DNA of 64,000 bases from Pseudomonadota bacterium (lineage in GTDB: Bacteria; Pseudomonadota; Alphaproteobacteria; Rhizobiales; Hyphomicrobiaceae), in assembly GCA_023412805.1 (NCBI GenBank), contig JAEZRM010000064.1:186001-250000 (forward strand). Direction: 5' to 3'. The stretch's first letter is position 1. Every line of letters begins with the position of its first letter. Shown here piece by piece: positions 1-7,704 of this stretch. The position numbers and the translations under genes are program-made. The notes beneath the pieces were generated by a model. It was given only the letters and a program-made list of their open reading frames with translations, was not told the origin of the DNA and searched no databases.

Positions 1-2
1 AT

Positions 3-803
3 CAGGGCGGCCTCCTGACCGATGGTATCGACCAGCATCCGCACAGCGTCCTCCTGCTCGATGAGATCGAGAAGGCGCATCCGGATCTGTTCAACATCCT
101 CCTGCAGGTCATGGATCACGGCAAGCTGACCGACCACAACGGCAAGCAGGTCGACTTCCGCAACGTCATCCTCATCATGACGACGAATGCGGGCGCGTCC
201 GATATGGCCAAGGCGGCGATCGGCTTCAACCGTACGAAGCGCGAGGGCGACGATACGGAAGCGATCAACCGGTTGTTCACGCCGGAGTTCCGCAACCGGC
301 TCGATGCGGTGGTGCCGTTCAGCGGGCTTCCCGAGGAAGTCATCACCAAGGTTGTCGAGAAGTTCGTCTTCCAGCTCGAAGCGCAGCTTGCCGACCGCGG
401 CGTGACCATCGAGCTCGGCGAAGGCGCGACCAAGTGGATGGTGAAGAAGGGCTACGACGAGAAGTTCGGCGCCCGGCCCATGGCACGTGTCATCCAGGAG
501 TACATCAAGAAGCCGCTCGCCGAGGAGCTTTTGTTCGGCAAGCTCGAGCACGGCGGGATCGTCAAGATCACCACTGAAGGTGAGGGCGAGGATCAGAAGC
601 TGGGCTTCGAGTACATCCCGGCGGATCCGGCCGTGAAGCAGGCCAAGATCAAGGCTGAGGAAGAAGAGGACGACGATGATGTCGTCGACGACGATCCTCC
701 GGGCGATGCTCTGGTGGGGGCCGGGCCCAAGCGCTCGATCTCCGGTCCGAAGAAGCCGTCCGGCGCCGTGCCGAGCGTGCCGCGCCGTCGAAAAGAGGAT
801 TGA
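3..803 (+). CDS. clpA: ATP-dependent Clp protease ATP-binding subunit ClpA, C-terminal part
   Basis: AAA+ unfoldase that feeds substrates to the ClpP protease in the cytoplasm. Only the C-terminal half of the second AAA module is inside the window; the reading frame is open from base 3 and the start lies upstream. The visible part has the D2 Walker B motif LLLDEIEKAHPD, a sensor-1 stretch (ILIMTTNAGA), the arginine finger region FTPEFRNRLD and the sensor-2 motif GARPMARVIQ. Beyond the usual ClpA end there is an extra tail of about 55 residues, first acidic (EEEEDDDD) then basic and proline-rich. A strong hairpin follows 28 bases after the stop. The assignment as ClpA rather than ClpB or ClpC rests on the GFNRTKREGDD insertion and the overall match to ClpA; confidence is high. 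Confidence 0.95.
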   Translation, partial: QGGLLTDGIDQHPHSVLLLDEIEKAHPDLFNILLQVMDHGKLTDHNGKQVDFRNVILIMTTNAGASDMAKAAIGFNRTKREGDDTEAINRLFTPEFRNRLDAVVPFSGLPEEVITKVVEKFVFQLEAQLADRGVTIELGEGATKWMVKKGYDEKFGARPMARVIQEYIKKPLAEELLFGKLEHGGIVKITTEGEGEDQKLGFEYIPADPAVKQAKIKAEEEEDDDDVVDDDPPGDALVGAGPKRSISGPKKPSGAVPSVPRRRKED

Positions 804-831
804 GGCCTCGCACGACGCAACGTAGACAGGG

Positions 832-860
832 AAATGCCCGCCCACGCCGGCGGGCATTTT
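832..860 (+). terminator. Rho-independent terminator after clpA
   Basis: An 11-bp perfect stem (832-842 with 849-859, arms aaatgcccgcc / ggcgggcattt) closes a 6-base loop and ends in four T. It sits 28 bases after the clpA stop and ahead of azlC, so it should isolate the two transcripts. An ATG at 834 lies inside the stem, which is why azlC is started further down. Confidence 0.8.
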
Positions 861-905
861 CATGTTTGGGCGTTCGCCCGCTCTCTCCAATCCGATCGGG
901 CTGCA

Positions 906-1646
906 ATGACCGAGCCTTCCGCCACGCCCGAGCCCCCGGCGCAGAGCATGACCCGGACACGTGCCTTCTGGCGTGGCACGCTCGCCATGTTCGGCGTGCC
1001 GGCGTTGGTGCTTTATGCCGGCATCCTCGGCTATGGCGCGTTCGCACGCGAGGTCGGGCTCACACTCGGCCAAGCGCTCGCACTGCCGATCTTTCTGCAA
1101 GCTCTCCCCGCGCAGGTGGTTCTCGCCGATCACGCCGCGCGTGGCGCTTCGCTCGCGGCGGCTGCTCTCGCCGTCAGCCTCACCGCGGTGCGCTTTTTGC
1201 CGATGACCGTCGTGCTCATGCCGTGGCTCAGGGGACATGGCGGACCGCGCTGGCATGAGCTGCTGGTCGTTCATTTCGTCGCCGTTACCGTGTGGATCGA
1301 GGGCTTGCGACGGCTGCCGACAGCGCCCGCAGAGGTGCGCCTCGTCTATTACCTCGGCATCGGCGTCGGCATTCTTACCGGCACGCTCGTCTCGACGGCG
1401 CTCGGCTATCTCGCCGCCGGCACGCTTCCGCAATGGATGTCGGCGGCGCTGCTTTTCACCATGCCGCTGACATTCCTCCTCGCGATGATCGAGACGTCGC
1501 GCGCCCGAACGGATTACCTCGCCATCATTGCGGGCGTGATCATTGCACCGCTCGCCTACATCTGGGTTCCGGGCTTCGATTTGCTGGTCACAGGCCTTGC
1601 CGGTGGCACACTCGCCTGGGCGCTCGGACGCAGGAGGCGGACATGA
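906..1646 (+). CDS. AzlC family permease (large subunit of a branched-chain amino acid exporter)
   Basis: Integral membrane protein of 246 residues resembling AzlC/YgaZ, the large component of LIV-E type exporters that push branched-chain amino acids or analogues out of the cell. The sequence shows several hydrophobic helices (for example residues 28-50 and three in the C-terminal half) and the family-like segment LPIFLQALPAQVVLADH near residues 65-80. The frame is open from 834, but that ATG is inside the clpA terminator, so the ATG at 906 is preferred. The stop overlaps the start of the AzlD-like gene (ATGA), implying translational coupling and a two-gene operon. The transported substrate cannot be read from the sequence. 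Confidence 0.85.
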   Translation: MTEPSATPEPPAQSMTRTRAFWRGTLAMFGVPALVLYAGILGYGAFAREVGLTLGQALALPIFLQALPAQVVLADHAARGASLAAAALAVSLTAVRFLPMTVVLMPWLRGHGGPRWHELLVVHFVAVTVWIEGLRRLPTAPAEVRLVYYLGIGVGILTGTLVSTALGYLAAGTLPQWMSAALLFTMPLTFLLAMIETSRARTDYLAIIAGVIIAPLAYIWVPGFDLLVTGLAGGTLAWALGRRRRT

Positions 1647-1996
1647 GCACTCTTCCGGGCGTGTGGGGCACGTGGGGCGGCTATTTGCCCTTCTTCGTTG
1701 CGGGCTTTCTTGCCAGCGAGCCGTGGCGCTGGGCCGGCGCGCTCATCGGACGCGATCTCGATCCGAACGGCGAAGTGTTCATCTGGGTGCGCGCGGTTTC
1801 ATCCGCGATTGTCGCCGGGCTCGTGGCACGTCTCGTCGTCGTGCCGACGGGTGCCATGGCGATGCTCAGCGCGCCGACGCGCTATGCCGCCGTCGCAGTC
1901 GGCATCGCGGCTTTCTATGCGTTCGGCAAGAGCCTGGGCGCTGGTGTCGTGGTCGGCACGCTGGCGCTGCTCACTCTCTACGTGCTTCTCGGCTAG
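1643..1996 (+). CDS. AzlD family protein (small subunit of the exporter)
   Basis: A 117-residue membrane protein matching the AzlD/YgaH small subunit in length and in its three to four hydrophobic segments. Its start overlaps the azlC-like stop by four bases and a ribosome site (AGGAGG-like, caggaggcgg) lies just upstream inside azlC. AzlC and AzlD form one exporter complex in the inner membrane in characterised systems. The protein carries the acidic-polar patch DLDPNGEVFIWVRAVSSA that resembles the conserved first loop of AzlD. Pairing with azlC is the main support. Confidence 0.82.
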   Translation: MSTLPGVWGTWGGYLPFFVAGFLASEPWRWAGALIGRDLDPNGEVFIWVRAVSSAIVAGLVARLVVVPTGAMAMLSAPTRYAAVAVGIAAFYAFGKSLGAGVVVGTLALLTLYVLLG

Positions 1997-2065
1997 ACCG
2001 CCGAACGTAACGGATTTGAAAGGGCGCCGATCTAGGCTGCGCCACCCGATGCTTGGGGGGCGTAG

Positions 2066-3022
2066 ATGCGGTTTGGTAAAGGATCTGTTGACGCGACGCT
2101 GCTGATGCCGGCCGAGCGGTTCATGTTCGCGGCCATGCTCGCGCTTGCCACCGTGTGTGTCGTGGTGGTTGGCTTGCGCGGCACGCGCGTCGATTGGGCG
2201 ACCTACGCCATCGTCTTCGCATGCACCGTCCCGCTGATCGTGCTCGGTCTCTACTATCGGACACGTGATCGCAATGTCGCCACGGCGAATACGCTGATCT
2301 CGGCCGCGTGCTTTCTCATGTTCTCGCCCGTAGCCACGGCCTTCACGTATCAGTTCTTGCCCGTATGGCGCGAGCCGATCGATCCATGGCTGGTGAGCAT
2401 GGACGCCATGCTCGGCTTTCACTGGCCGGATGCGATGGACCTGGCCGCGAGCTATCCGTTGGTCGGCAAGATCATGTGGTTCGCGTACCTCTCCTGGCTG
2501 CCGCAATACTGTCTGCTCATAGGCGCCTTGGGCTTCACCGGCCGCACATTCGAGCTTCATACCTTGATGATGGCGACAGTCATCGGCACGCTCATCACGA
2601 TCGCCGTTTGGACGCTGTTTCCATCGTTCGGCACGGCAATCATATACGACATCAACGAGACGGTGCAGTCGCAGCTTCAGCCTGTGGTCGGCACGAAGTA
2701 CGGCACGGAGCTACAGAGGCTCATCGTCGAAGGCCCCCGAATGATCTCACCCAAGGATGCGCTGGGAGTGATCGCGACGCCGTCGTTCCACACGATCATG
2801 GCCGTGCACGCGGCGCTGGCGTGGTGGACTTTCCGGCGGCTGCGCCCCTGGGCGTTAGGGCTCAATCTGCTTATTCTGCCGAGCACAGTCGTACACGGCG
2901 GGCACCACCTGGTCGACATTTTCGCAGGCCTTGCCGCTGCCGCGCTCGCATATTACGCAGCCTACGCGTTCCTGCGCTTCAATCACGGCTCTCGCGGCGC
3001 GCCCGTGCCGGCAACAATCTAG
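2066..3022 (+). CDS. PAP2 (Aur1/Ipt1-type) membrane phosphatase or phosphotransferase
   Basis: A 318-residue membrane protein of the PAP2 superfamily, close to the Aur1/inositolphosphotransferase branch. It has about six membrane helices. The two conserved catalytic blocks are visible: PSFHT (about residues 240-244, PSGH-equivalent) and VVHGGHHLVDIFAG near residues 280-293 (SRxxxxxHxxxD-equivalent), supplying the catalytic histidines and aspartate. Likely substrate is a lipid phosphate or a phospholipid head-group at the membrane face; the actual substrate is unknown. The gene is preceded by 69 bases after the azlD-like gene and its stop overlaps the stop of the convergent HIT gene by three bases. 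Confidence 0.75.
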   Translation: MRFGKGSVDATLLMPAERFMFAAMLALATVCVVVVGLRGTRVDWATYAIVFACTVPLIVLGLYYRTRDRNVATANTLISAACFLMFSPVATAFTYQFLPVWREPIDPWLVSMDAMLGFHWPDAMDLAASYPLVGKIMWFAYLSWLPQYCLLIGALGFTGRTFELHTLMMATVIGTLITIAVWTLFPSFGTAIIYDINETVQSQLQPVVGTKYGTELQRLIVEGPRMISPKDALGVIATPSFHTIMAVHAALAWWTFRRLRPWALGLNLLILPSTVVHGGHHLVDIFAGLAAAALAYYAAYAFLRFNHGSRGAPVPATI

Positions 3023-3447
3023 GCACCGAGCGCCAGCCGCAGCTTCTCTGCATTGGCCACGAGCACTTCCTGCTTTTCCATCTGGCCCGTGTGCGGCTGC
3101 AGCTTCTGGCTGTTCCAGCGCGGCAGGACGTGAAAATGAAGGTGGAAGACCACCTGTCCGCCGGCCTGCTCATTGAACTGCTGCAGCGTGATACCATCTG
3201 CATCGAAGGCCTTGAGCGAGGCGCGCCCGACCTTCTGCGCCGTTGCGAGGCAGGCCGCGAGTTGCGCCGGGCTCGCATCGAGAATATTGCGCGCAGGCGT
3301 CTTCGGGATCACGAGCGAGTGTCCGCGCGAACGCGGCATGATATCCATGAACGCAAGCGTGTCGGCATCCTCGTAAACCTTGTGCGCCGGTAGCTCGCCG
3401 CGCAGGATCTTGGCGAAGATGTTGCTGCTGTCGTAGGCGGTGCTCAT
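3019..3447 (-). CDS. HIT family nucleotide-binding protein
   Basis: A 142-residue member of the histidine triad family, nucleotide hydrolases or transferases acting on substrates such as AMP-lysine or dinucleoside polyphosphates. The triad HLHFH is visible near residues 103-107, preceded by the N-terminal substrate-binding segment IFAKILRGELPAHKVYED typical of Hint-like proteins. The start is set at the ATG at 3447 (MSTAYDSS) because GGAG stands six bases ahead of it; the longer frame adds only five codons. It is convergent with the PAP2 gene, overlapping stops, and divergent from the rhodanese gene. Confidence 0.9.
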   Translation of the reverse strand: MSTAYDSSNIFAKILRGELPAHKVYEDADTLAFMDIMPRSRGHSLVIPKTPARNILDASPAQLAACLATAQKVGRASLKAFDADGITLQQFNEQAGGQVVFHLHFHVLPRWNSQKLQPHTGQMEKQEVLVANAEKLRLALGA

Positions 3448-3612
3448 AGGCATCTCCATCAACCACTTCGGGTGTTAAGCCCGCTTACAACGCGTCGTCA
3501 AGTGCATGGATGCGTGTCGGTGCGCGCAGGACAGCACACTTGCCGTTCATTGCAGGCAGTGCGATCGTCCATTCGACACATGTTTCGAACATCTCGAGCG
3601 AGGAGCCGATCG

Positions 3613-4029
3613 ATGGCCCAGAAGATCACGAACAGCGTCATGACGATGGTGAAGGAGGCCAAGGCGCAGATCGAGGAGATCCCGCCGGAAGAGGCCATCA
3701 AGCTGCATGGAAACCCCGATATCGTTCTTGTCGATATCCGCGATCCGCGCGAGCTCGAGCGTGATGGCAAGGTGCCCGGCGCCTTCCACGTGACGCGTGG
3801 TATGCTCGAGTTCTGGATCGATCCGGCGAGCCCCTACTACAAAGAGAAGTTCGGCGAGGACAAGAAATTCGTCTTCTTCTGTGCCGGCGCGATGCGTTCC
3901 GCGCTTGCGGCCAAGACGGCGCAGGACATGGGCCTGAAACCCGTCGCGCACATTCTCGGCGGCTTCAAAGGCTGGAAGGAAGCCGGCGGTCCCGTCGAAG
4001 AGTACGTCAAGAAGCCGGCGAAGACTTGA
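3613..4029 (+). CDS. Rhodanese-like domain protein
   Basis: A single rhodanese domain of 138 residues, a cytoplasmic sulfurtransferase or persulfide carrier. The active-site loop CAGAMRS (cysteine near residue 96) follows the beta-strand KKFVFF as in functional rhodaneses, and VLVDIRDPRELE is the usual CH2-A-like region. The frame is open from 3472, but the ATG at 3613 with AGGAG upstream (aggagccgatcg) and the protein MAQKITNS fits family length. The stop TGA overlaps the start ATG of the next gene (TGATG), implying coupled translation with the flavin monooxygenase. Confidence 0.88.
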   Translation: MAQKITNSVMTMVKEAKAQIEEIPPEEAIKLHGNPDIVLVDIRDPRELERDGKVPGAFHVTRGMLEFWIDPASPYYKEKFGEDKKFVFFCAGAMRSALAAKTAQDMGLKPVAHILGGFKGWKEAGGPVEEYVKKPAKT

Positions 4030-5039
4030 TGGCAGACTTTCCCATCTCGGTGCTCGATCAGTCGCCCATCATCGGTGGGGCGACGCCAGCCGAGGCCATT
4101 CAATCGACGATCGAGCTCGCACGGCTCGCCGATCAGCTCGGCTATCACCGCTACTGGCTCGCCGAGCATCACGGGCTGCTGGGGCTTGCCGATGCGAGCC
4201 CCGAGATTCTGCTCGCCCGTCTCGGTGCCGAGACGAAGCGCATCCGCATTGGCACGGGTGGCATCATGCTGCCCTACTATGCAAGCTTCAAAATCGCCGA
4301 GCAGTTCAAGATGCTCGAAGCGCTCTATCCCGGCCGCATCGATCTCGGTCTCGGACGTGCGCCGGGCGGACATCCACGAACGGCACGCGTGCTGTTCGAT
4401 GGCAAGCCCATCGACAGCGAGGAAGGCTTCGTGCGCCAGCTCATGGAGCTTTCGGCACTCTTCAAGGGGACGGTGCCGGACGGCCATCCGCTCCATGGGG
4501 AGATTGCCAATCCTGTCGGGCCGACCAATCCCGAGATGTGGGTGCTCGGCTCGTCGACGGGCGGTGCGTCCTTCGCGGCGCATCTCGGTATGCAGTTTGC
4601 CTTCGCACACTTCATCAATGCCTATACCGGCGCGCAGGTCGCGCACGCCTATCGCGAGCACTTTCGCAAAGGTCATGACGAGACGCCGCGCCTGGCACTC
4701 GCCATGATTGCGCTTGTCGCCGATAGCCCCGAGGAAGCGCAGCTCATCGAGAAGGCCATGCTCATCCGCTGGGCGTGGGCAGCCATGGGCATCAACAAAC
4801 CGCTGCTGACGCTCGATGAGGCCGCCGCCTACCAGATGTCGGAGCGCGAGGCGTCGATCGCCGCCCGCGAGCGGCCGCGCGCAACGATCGGTTCGGTCGA
4901 CGAGGTGGCGACGCGCATCATCGATCTCAGGACGGAGTTCAATGCCGACGAAGTCGTCGTCGTTGCGATCGCGCCGTCCTACGAAGTTCGAACACGCACG
5001 CTGAAGCAGCTCGCGACGGCTTTTGGGTTGCAGAAGTAG
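4029..5039 (+). CDS. LLM class flavin-dependent oxidoreductase (luciferase-like monooxygenase)
   Basis: A 336-residue bacterial-luciferase-like TIM-barrel protein of the MsnO8/YhbW type, which uses reduced FMN to oxidise a small substrate. Family landmarks are the N-terminal LDQSPI strand, the helix-strand YHRYWLAEHH with its conserved histidine pair near residues 44-45, and RIRIGTGGIMLPYYASFKIAEQ followed by GRIDLGLGRAPGG, which shapes the flavin and substrate site. A TTG at 4026 would add one residue, but the ATG at 4029 overlapping the rhodanese stop is the natural start. The substrate is unknown; coupling to a rhodanese hints at sulfur chemistry but does not prove it. Confidence 0.85.
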   Translation: MADFPISVLDQSPIIGGATPAEAIQSTIELARLADQLGYHRYWLAEHHGLLGLADASPEILLARLGAETKRIRIGTGGIMLPYYASFKIAEQFKMLEALYPGRIDLGLGRAPGGHPRTARVLFDGKPIDSEEGFVRQLMELSALFKGTVPDGHPLHGEIANPVGPTNPEMWVLGSSTGGASFAAHLGMQFAFAHFINAYTGAQVAHAYREHFRKGHDETPRLALAMIALVADSPEEAQLIEKAMLIRWAWAAMGINKPLLTLDEAAAYQMSEREASIAARERPRATIGSVDEVATRIIDLRTEFNADEVVVVAIAPSYEVRTRTLKQLATAFGLQK

Positions 5040-5060
5040 GCCTTGGTCGGAGATCGCGCG

Positions 5061-6209
5061 TCAGCGTGACGTTGATTTGCGGCGGGCGGGGGCGCGGCCG
5101 ATCGTCAGGGGTTCGATGCGGTCGCTCATACCGATGGCGGTGGCTGCCGCCGTCAGGGGCGCCCACAACTCACGCCTGAGCACGAGCGACATGCGCTTCG
5201 GCCGCGGCGTCCGATCCAGGTGGGCAAACGACTGACTGCCCATCCATGCGTGAACGGCCTGCCAGACGGCAGGAGCCGCGCGGCGATTGCCGATGCCTCT
5301 GAGCTGGACGATGAAGGGCACGCCCACCTCGTCGTTGCGCAGGCCAAGCTCCAGCGTTGCGACGGGCTTGCCGCGGTTGCGTACGCTGAAAAGGCGCGAG
5401 CGCATGTGTCCGAGCCGCAGGGCATAGAGGTCGAGGCAGTTGCGCATGGATGCGCATTCCGCGAACAGATCCTCGGGGCCCTTCAACGCGACGAACTCGT
5501 AGCCCATGGCTGATCCGTCGGCGAACCACGTATTGGGAAAGCCGCTGCCGAGTGCTAGCAGGCCCTCGATGCGCTTGCGCCAGTTGGCCGTCTCGTCGCG
5601 TGCGGAACGTGGCCCGGTTCGCGCGCTCCAGGCGCGACGCTGAATGCGTCCGGCGAGCGTATCCGGGCGCTTGGCATAGAAGGCCCAGGCCAGCATCCAC
5701 AGTGCATCGGCCGTCGTGGCTGCGGGCGGCACGAGCCGCGCGTGCCGAGCGAACCATGTCGCGATATCGCGACCGGCGAGACGGTCCGCGAGGCTGATGA
5801 AGTCGAGCCAGGGAAGCATCGCTTCGGGCTGACGCGGCAACGCCGGCACGATGATCAGGGCGAACTCGGGATCATCCGGCAGTATCGGGAGCGGACCCGT
5901 GAGCGCCGCCGGCGGAAGGCGCCGCAGCCAGAATGGCAGGCCGAGAAGCTCCGCTGCGGCCTTGAGCTTGCGGCCGGCGAGAACGGCATCGAGCGCATCA
6001 TGTCGGCGCTCGGGCGTGGCATATCCGGTCGCCAGTGCGAACAGGAGCGCCGGGAAGGAGGCACCGAGGTCCTCGATGTTGCGGCTGCTCTCGGCAAAGT
6101 CGGCGATCTGCGCGCGATAGGCAGCAGGGAAGGTCTGGCGGTACGCGTCCGGCGATCCGCTGCCGTTCTCCGCTCCGGGCGCGTGCACGTCGGTGCAACG
6201 CAAGACCAT
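5061..6209 (-). CDS. PcfJ-like domain protein of unknown function
   Basis: A 382-residue protein without a confident function. The C-terminal third resembles the PcfJ-like domain: ASMRNCLDLYA (cysteine 258), SRLFSVRNRGKPVATLEL, then FIVQLRGIGNR, that is, the order conserved Met/Asn/Cys, short beta-strands with charged residues, and a polar Q..G..N element. The N-terminal half is helical, rich in Ala, Leu and Arg, with no signal peptide or membrane helix. The frame remains open to 7247 because it shadows sucD; the ATG at 6209 (MVLRCTDV), with GAGCGGAG upstream, is chosen, and an ATG at 6373 is an alternative. It is divergent from sucD and occupies the place where sucC is normally found. Confidence 0.65.
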   Translation of the reverse strand: MVLRCTDVHAPGAENGSGSPDAYRQTFPAAYRAQIADFAESSRNIEDLGASFPALLFALATGYATPERRHDALDAVLAGRKLKAAAELLGLPFWLRRLPPAALTGPLPILPDDPEFALIIVPALPRQPEAMLPWLDFISLADRLAGRDIATWFARHARLVPPAATTADALWMLAWAFYAKRPDTLAGRIQRRAWSARTGPRSARDETANWRKRIEGLLALGSGFPNTWFADGSAMGYEFVALKGPEDLFAECASMRNCLDLYALRLGHMRSRLFSVRNRGKPVATLELGLRNDEVGVPFIVQLRGIGNRRAAPAVWQAVHAWMGSQSFAHLDRTPRPKRMSLVLRRELWAPLTAAATAIGMSDRIEPLTIGRAPARRKSTSR

Positions 6210-6479
6210 GCCCGTTTGCCTCCGCTCGCAATCTTGGACGAGCCGTGCGACCCGTCCTTCTCGTGGGGGAACGCCTAGTGCGATAAGATGGCGAAAGCGG
6301 GTGCGGGCTGGAAGGGGTTTGCCGTTTTCTACAGCCCTGACATGCAGCGCGAGACGCTCAACCGCGAGCGGCATTAGGACAAAAGCAGCCTTCCTCTGCT
6401 GATTGCGGCACTTGATCGCGCCCGCGATCTGTCGGAGAAGGGTGCCAGCAATCATGGAACTGCCGCCAGGGAACCACGG

Positions 6480-7379
6480 ATGGCCATCCTCGTCGACAAG
6501 AGCACCAAAGTCATTTGTCAGGGCATCACGGGCAGCCAGGGCACCTTCCACACCAAGGCGGCCAAGGCCTACGGGACCCAGGTCGTCGGCGGCGTGACGC
6601 CCGGTCGCGGCGGCTCCAAGCACGCGGATCCCGATCTCGCGGACGTGCCGATCTTCGATACGGTCATGGAGGCCAAGGAAAAGACGGGCGCTACCGCCAC
6701 GTCGATCTATGTTCCCCCGCCCTTTGCAGCGGACGCCATCCTTGAAGCCATCGACGCCGAATTTCCCCTCATCATCTGCATTACCGAGGGTATTCCGGTA
6801 ATGGACATGATCAAGGTCAAGCGCGCTCTCTCGGGGAGCTGGTCGCGCCTGATCGGGCCGAACTGCCCCGGCGTGTTGACGCCAAACCAGTGCAAGATCG
6901 GCATCATGCCGGGCAATATCTTCAAGAAGGGCAATGTCGGCATCGTCTCGCGTTCGGGTACGCTGACATATGAGGCCGTCAAGCAGACCAGTGACGCGGG
7001 CCTCGGCCAGTCGACGGCGGTCGGCATCGGCGGCGACCCCGTCAAGGGCACCGACTTCATCGACGTGCTCGACATGTTCCTTTCGGATGCCGAGACCGAG
7101 GCGATCATCATGATCGGCGAGATCGGCGGCTCTTCCGAGGAGGATGCCTGCGAGTTCATCCGGCGCGAGGCCGCCAAAGGGCGCTCGAAGCCGATGGCGG
7201 GGTTCATCGCGGGAGCCACGGCGCCTCCGGGCCGCCGCATGGGGCATGCGGGTGCCATCATCTCCGGCGGCAAGGGCAAGGCCGAGGACAAGTTCGACGC
7301 CATGCGTTCTGCCGGTATTGCAGTCGCCGATAGCCCGGCGAGCCTCGGCACGACGCTGCTGGCGGCCGCCAAAGGCTGA
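6480..7379 (+). CDS. sucD: Succinate-CoA ligase, ADP/GDP-forming, subunit alpha
   Basis: Alpha subunit of succinyl-CoA synthetase, interconverting succinyl-CoA and succinate with substrate-level phosphorylation in the TCA cycle. At 299 residues it has family length. The CoA-binding Rossmann half begins with VICQGITGSQGTFH, and the phosphorylated active-site histidine lies in GHAGA at residue 256; IGEIGGSSEEDA and TAPPGRRMGH are standard. The ATG at 6480 is the only sensible start. The beta subunit gene sucC, usually immediately upstream, is not in the window: the upstream neighbour is a divergent PcfJ-like gene. It heads the TCA block followed by sucA, sucB and lpd. Confidence 0.95.
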   Translation: MAILVDKSTKVICQGITGSQGTFHTKAAKAYGTQVVGGVTPGRGGSKHADPDLADVPIFDTVMEAKEKTGATATSIYVPPPFAADAILEAIDAEFPLIICITEGIPVMDMIKVKRALSGSWSRLIGPNCPGVLTPNQCKIGIMPGNIFKKGNVGIVSRSGTLTYEAVKQTSDAGLGQSTAVGIGGDPVKGTDFIDVLDMFLSDAETEAIIMIGEIGGSSEEDACEFIRREAAKGRSKPMAGFIAGATAPPGRRMGHAGAIISGGKGKAEDKFDAMRSAGIAVADSPASLGTTLLAAAKG

Positions 7380-7704
7380 TTCGCGCTCTTAGTGCTTCCA
7401 AGTTCACTGTATGTCAGCATTTGTGCGCGTTTCAGTGTCGAGTTCCGCGCGCAAATGCGTGCGCGTTTCTGCCGGCGCCTGAAGATCGTGCACCAAAACG
7501 TCACGCGTGGCCGGTAATGTCTCGCAGCTTCGCTCGCGGCGCTGCACGTCCACCTATTGCATCCTCAACAGGATGTACCGATGTAATGACTACTCACGCG
7601 GTCGGATATGGTCTAAGGAACGCCGCAATCTTCAGCCGGATGCGCTTCGCTCCGGCACTATTCGTGCGCCCGGCGCTTGAGGCCACAACAGGACAGAACC
7701 GAAG
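7380..7704 (+). other. sucD-sucA intergenic region with a hairpin
   Basis: 325 bases without a convincing gene. The main visible structure is an inverted repeat at 7418-7429 and 7446-7457 (12 pairs, one G-T) around a 16-base loop; it lacks a T tract. The word gtgcgcgttt occurs twice (near 7423 and 7460). A small hairpin (catcct/aggatg, 7560-7575) follows. The length and structures suggest a separate promoter or processing site for sucA, but no clear -35/-10 pair was identified. Confidence 0.5.

Noticed and set aside
6210..7247. Long minus-strand continuation of the PcfJ-like frame, giving 728 residues
   Set aside because: It runs antisense to sucD and has the Arg/Asp/His-rich composition typical of shadow frames; the family-like part ends near 6209.
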